Positions 62,643 to 64,000 of a stretch of DNA of 64,000 bases are shown here, one piece after another. Source of the DNA: Algirhabdus cladophorae (GTDB lineage: Bacteria; Pseudomonadota; Alphaproteobacteria; Rhodobacterales; Rhodobacteraceae); NCBI RefSeq assembly GCF_044772865.1, contig NZ_CP173029.1, positions 1,302,001-1,366,000 on the forward strand, given 5' to 3'. The first letter of the stretch is position 1, and every line of letters begins with the position of its first letter. The notes beneath the pieces were generated by a model, which did no database searches, was not told the DNA's origin, and saw nothing but the letters and a program-made list of their open reading frames with translations. A program made the translations under genes and the position numbers.

Positions 62643-63860
62643 TTAGGCAGGGACGCGGTTGCCGCGTAGGCTGAGCCAGACCAAAGCTGCCCCGGCAAGC
62701 GTCAGGAATGGCACCATAGCTAGATTGACGGCTGTCCAGCCTTCCACCACGGACCCGCCGGAGCAATTCATCAAGCCGCCAGAGGCAAGCGAGGCAATGG
62801 TCACGCAGCCAAACACAAGGGCGTCGTTTAGGCCCTGCACCCGACCGCGCTCGTGTGGGGCGTGGTTCGCAGCCAGCAGGCTGGTGCCGCCAATAAAGCC
62901 AAAGTTCCAGCCGATCCCAAGCAAAATGAGAGCCACGTAGAAATTGCCTAATTCGACCCCTGAAAGGCCTGTGATGCCTGCAGCCCCCAAGCAAATCAGC
63001 CCTGCGGCGATGACTTTCTTTACCCCGAAGTATCCAATCAGATGGCCGGTAAAGAAGCTGGGGATGAACATGGCCAGAACATGTGCCGATACAATGTCGT
63101 TTGCGTTTTTCATGGAAAACCCACAGCCGACCACGGCCAAAGGCGTTGATGTCATTACCAAGTTCATCAAGGCGTAGGCCACCATGGCGCAGATCACGGC
63201 GACCACGATCGGGGGGCTGGTGAACAATTGCTTGCGCGTGCGGCCTTGGATCGCTTCGCCCGCTTTGGGTGCCCCGAGCGCAGGCAGATCAAGGCCCAAG
63301 AACAAAACACTACCAAAAATGTTCAGCGCGATAATTGCCAGATAGCTGCCCAAAAACGGGATAACGGAAAAGCCTTCGAGCAAGTTGTTAAGCTGTGGGC
63401 CGATAATTGCGCCGCCCAACCCACCGGCCATCACAAAGGAAATCGCCTTGGGGCGGAAGCTGTCCGAGGCGCTATCGGCGGCGGCAAAGCGGTAAAAGCC
63501 CTGCGCGGACATATAGATGCCTGAAAAATAGGAGCCGATGAGCAGCAACAAGAAGGATCCAGTGTAAAGGCCAACAGCAGCGATGGCAGCGCCAAGCGCT
63601 CCGCCAAAGGTGCCAACGACGAATCCAAAACGGCGCCCGCGGCGTTGCATCAGCGGCGAGATCCAAGGCGCTGTGGTCATTGATCCAAAGACAATCATCG
63701 AGATTGGTAAGGTTGCAAGGCAAGGATTGGGCGTCAGCATTGATCCTGCCAACCCACCAATAACAAACAGCATCGGCATCTGGCTGCCCAAAATGGCTTG
63801 AGCGGCGACCAAAAAGGCTACGTTGCGCTTGGCGCGGCTATCATCAACAACATGGCTCAT
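62643..63860 (-). CDS. MFS transporter, 12-helix
   Basis: A 405-residue membrane transporter with about 12 hydrophobic helices. The usual MFS signature between helices 2 and 3 is seen as PLMQRRGRRFGFVVG. The ATG at 63860 is chosen because it starts the hydrophilic head before helix 1; AAAGGCG lies upstream. Substrate unknown; an exporter of small molecules is possible. Convergent with the phytoene-synthase-family gene. Confidence 0.87.
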   Translation of the reverse strand: MSHVVDDSRAKRNVAFLVAAQAILGSQMPMLFVIGGLAGSMLTPNPCLATLPISMIVFGSMTTAPWISPLMQRRGRRFGFVVGTFGGALGAAIAAVGLYTGSFLLLLIGSYFSGIYMSAQGFYRFAAADSASDSFRPKAISFVMAGGLGGAIIGPQLNNLLEGFSVIPFLGSYLAIIALNIFGSVLFLGLDLPALGAPKAGEAIQGRTRKQLFTSPPIVVAVICAMVAYALMNLVMTSTPLAVVGCGFSMKNANDIVSAHVLAMFIPSFFTGHLIGYFGVKKVIAAGLICLGAAGITGLSGVELGNFYVALILLGIGWNFGFIGGTSLLAANHAPHERGRVQGLNDALVFGCVTIASLASGGLMNCSGGSVVEGWTAVNLAMVPFLTLAGAALVWLSLRGNRVPA

Positions 63861-63928
63861 ATCAGCATCGCTACGCCTTTGCGGGCAGGGGGACAAGCCC
63901 ACAGATTGTATCGGTTTGTGCCATCGGT

Positions 63929-64000
63929 TTAGTCTGCCCGGTCAATGATGTGCGCGTAGGACCCGCTGACACGGCCTGCCACGAGGCCCATGTCTGGCAA
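63929..64000 (-). CDS. C-terminal tail of an unidentified gene (partial)
   Basis: The last 23 codons and TAA of a minus-strand gene that begins beyond the window. The tail reads LPDMGLVAGRVSGSYAHIID and ends RAD. Codon use is coding-like, but it is too short for assignment. It lies 68 bases upstream of the MFS gene start. Confidence 0.4.
   Translation of the reverse strand: MPDMGLVAGRVSGSYAHIIDRAD

Overview
The window looks like chromosomal DNA of a marine Rhodobacteraceae (Roseobacter-group) alphaproteobacterium. This is inferred from the GC-rich codon use, Entner-Doudoroff and FrcBCA-type sugar uptake genes, a zinc-ligand-depleted DksA, and family-typical clusters (yceD-rpmF-plsX-fabH-ihfA-merR; dgt-argS-SPOR-nagZ-scpA-scpB). 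No rRNA, CRISPR array or intact insertion sequence was seen. One tRNA, tRNA-Pro(GGG), is present.

Layout. 0-10 kb: the 5' part of edd, a DUF6778-like lipoprotein, an RlmI-like rRNA methyltransferase with a PIN-domain gene, an M48 protease, an M24-fold protein without metal ligands, then a minus-strand run linking a MoxR AAA+ ATPase, a GNAT, a DUF2927 lipoprotein, a 57-residue membrane protein and a CoxE-like VWA protein. 10-12.2 kb: dksA, two small membrane genes, and a divergent XRE/MmyB regulator with an inverted repeat between them. 12.2-23.8 kb: an accessory region. It starts with a short tyrosine recombinase and holds many small proteins, a cold-shock protein, a Crp/Fnr regulator, a secreted cysteine-repeat protein, a DUF1611 protein translationally coupled to a fold-type III PLP racemase, and a transglutaminase; degenerate intergenic repeats lie at its edges. 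23.8-29.2 kb: a fructose-type ABC importer (frcB, frcC, frcA), its divergent ROK regulator and a sugar epimerase/dehydrogenase.

29.2-42.5 kb: xthA, a glycosyltransferase, a 39-residue lipoprotein, an A-type Fe-S carrier, an RTX protein, then dgt, argS, a SPOR protein, nagZ, scpA and scpB, followed by a dCTP deaminase and tRNA-Pro. 42.5-50.9 kb: MerR-like regulator, ihfA, fabH, plsX, rpmF, yceD, then bamE, msrB, an olsB-like acyltransferase and an ABC-F protein. 51-58.4 kb: a Hint-domain protein, an SDR, a non-pyrrolysine MttB-family methyltransferase preceded by a 31-codon ORF, a TPM protein, a PEP-mutase/ICL-family enzyme and an aminotransferase. 58.6-64 kb: cysS, a large hairpin, cimA, a phytoene-synthase-family gene, an MFS transporter and the tail of an unidentified gene.

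The best candidate for an undescribed system is the 17.2-23.1 kb block, centred on the DUF1611-racemase pair and the seven-unit cysteine-repeat secreted protein. It may be a D-amino-acid or envelope-related module. This is inference from gene families and order only.
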